From assembly GCF_022347565.1 (NCBI RefSeq), contig NZ_JAKRGH010000002.1, positions 372,001 to 436,000 of the forward strand: a DNA stretch of 64,000 bases, in the 5' to 3' direction. This stretch comes from Vibrio sp. Of7-15. Lineage in GTDB: Bacteria > Pseudomonadota > Gammaproteobacteria > Enterobacterales > Vibrionaceae. Positions 62,905-64,000 of this stretch are shown here, piece after piece; position 1 is the first letter of the stretch; each line of letters opens with the position of its first letter. The notes under the pieces are model-generated. The model ran no database searches and was not told the DNA's origin. It saw only the letters and a list, made by a program, of their open reading frames with translations. A program made the translations under genes and the position numbers.

Positions 62905-64000
62905 GTGCGGCTTGAAGTATTTTGCGAAGACCGTTTAGGTCTAACACGAGAATTGCTGGATATCTTAGCAACTCAACATATTGACTTGCGCGGTATTGAA
63001 ATTGATACCAGTGGCAAAATATACCTAAATTGCCCTGAAATTGAATTCGAACAGTTTAGAGAGTTAATGGCTCAAATCCGCCGAATTTCTGGGGTAACAG
63101 ACGTTCGTAAGATCCAGTTTATGCCAAGTGAACGTGAGCACACTGAGCTAAGAGCATTACTGACTACACTACCTGATCCTGTGTTCTCATTTAATTTAAA
63201 TGGCAAAGTTGAAATTGCTAACCATGCAGCGTTGTCTTTATTCAACCTTTCACATGAGCAGATGATGGAGCAATCATCGAGTGCGTTGCTACCGCACTTT
63301 AACTTTTCTCGCTGGTTAGAGCAGAGTAAAGCGCGTCAAAAGTCGAACATAGTAGTGAATGGGTTGGATTACTTGATGGAAGTAATGCCCGTTTACATTA
63401 CCGATGACAGCAATACGTCTGTTTTAGCCAGTGCCGTGGTGCTTTTAAAATCGGTATCAGAAGCGAAGGCAATGGCACCGTCTTTACCAGATGATAGCGT
63501 TCATGGCTTTGAGCATTTTGTGGGTAGTTCAAACCGTCACAAGCAGCTTATCTCACAAGCGAAAAAATTGGCCATGCTTGATCAACCCTTATTGATCCAA
63601 GGTGAAACGGGAACGGGTAAAGAAATGCTGGCGAGAGCTTGCCATAACCGCTCCCACCGTGATGGCGATTTTTTAGTGGTTAACTGTGCCTCCATGCCCG
63701 ATGATGTCGCGGAAACGGAATTATTTGGTTATGCGCCAGGTGCTTTCCAAAATAATGAAGAAGGTAAGAAGGGTATTTTTGAGCAAGCTGATGGGGGTAC
63801 GGTTTTCTTAGATGAAATCGGTGAAATGAGCCCTCATTTGCAGATCAAAGTACTGCGTTTACTGCAAGATGGTACGTTCCGCCGTGTAGGGGAAGAAAAA
63901 GAAATTCATGTTGATGTGCGCGTTATAGGCGCAACTCAAAAAGATTTAAGTGAGCTGATAAATAAAGGCTCATTTAGAGAAGATTTGTACTATCGCTTGA
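62905..64000 (+). CDS. tyrR: TyrR, aromatic amino acid regulator (N-terminal part)
   Basis: The gene runs off the right edge after 365 codons. The start is GTG at 62905 ([19 protein letters not shown]) with AAGGA upstream. An ACT domain (residues 1-75) is followed by a PAS domain (about 78-190) and an AAA+ domain with Walker [16 protein letters not shown] and Walker [17 protein letters not shown]. The sigma54-contact GAFTGA loop is absent: the matching region reads [14 protein letters not shown], so TyrR acts on sigma70 promoters. It controls aromatic biosynthesis and transport genes, and tyrP in this window carries matching boxes. Confidence 0.95.
   Translation, partial: MRLEVFCEDRLGLTRELLDILATQHIDLRGIEIDTSGKIYLNCPEIEFEQFRELMAQIRRISGVTDVRKIQFMPSEREHTELRALLTTLPDPVFSFNLNGKVEIANHAALSLFNLSHEQMMEQSSSALLPHFNFSRWLEQSKARQKSNIVVNGLDYLMEVMPVYITDDSNTSVLASAVVLLKSVSEAKAMAPSLPDDSVHGFEHFVGSSNRHKQLISQAKKLAMLDQPLLIQGETGTGKEMLARACHNRSHRDGDFLVVNCASMPDDVAETELFGYAPGAFQNNEEGKKGIFEQADGGTVFLDEIGEMSPHLQIKVLRLLQDGTFRRVGEEKEIHVDVRVIGATQKDLSELINKGSFREDLYYRL

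Overview
The window is chromosomal DNA from a gammaproteobacterium, almost certainly a member of the Vibrionaceae (Vibrio sensu lato). This rests on protein families and gene order: a trp operon with separate trpG and trpD and fused trpCF, then rnm-yciO-rluB/yciK/sohB/yciN/topA/cysB, ubiG-gyrA, cydDC-trxB, ald/lrp-ftsK-lolA-rarA-serS, and sapABCDF/pspF/pspABC-ycjXF-tyrR. The species cannot be resolved by eye. I see no rRNA, tRNA, CRISPR array, insertion sequence or prophage, and nearly every gene looks intact and of core type. Two genes are cut by the window edges (trpCF at the left, tyrR at the right).

Layout. 1-4930 (minus strand): a trp operon driven by a TTGACT-17-TTTACT promoter that overlaps a near-consensus TrpR operator. 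It is followed by a 30-residue leader peptide with a Trp-Trp pair and an attenuator hairpin. The first structural gene is a type I-beta DAHP synthase, followed by trpE, trpG, trpD and trpCF. 5308-8878: a large FG-GAP repeat lipoprotein and an alpha/beta hydrolase lie between trp and rnm, and look like an accessory insertion. 9048-21453: RNA, tRNA and DNA maintenance genes (rnm, yciO, rluB, yciK, sohB, yciN, topA, miaE), a coiled-coil membrane protein, cysB and a methyltransferase. 21478-27499: a PAS-GGDEF-EAL protein, a DUF3943 protein, the tyrosine permease gene tyrP with tandem TyrR boxes, and a CinA-like gene. 27736-36921: class Ia ribonucleotide reductase (nrdA-nrdB-yfaE), ubiG, gyrA and serC. 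37001-44305 (minus): cydDC, trxB, a patatin phospholipase and ald. 44462-52052 (plus): lrp, ftsK, lolA, rarA and serS. 52148-57425 (minus): sapABCDF. 57558-62694: pspF facing pspABC through a sigma54-type promoter, then ycjX-ycjF. 62905-64000: the start of tyrR.

Shared themes. Aromatic amino acid metabolism recurs: a Trp-controlled trp operon carrying its own first-step shikimate enzyme, the TyrR-type transporter gene tyrP, and the regulator tyrR, which has a TyrR-like box of its own. Envelope functions also cluster (lolA, sap, psp, ycjXF, the FG-GAP lipoprotein, patatin, DUF3943). The most notable observations are the DAHP synthase inside the trp attenuation unit, a perfect inverted repeat that buries the ribosome-binding site of the methyltransferase gene, the TyrR, Lrp and TrpR operator matches, and a possible 26-residue membrane microprotein beside trxB.
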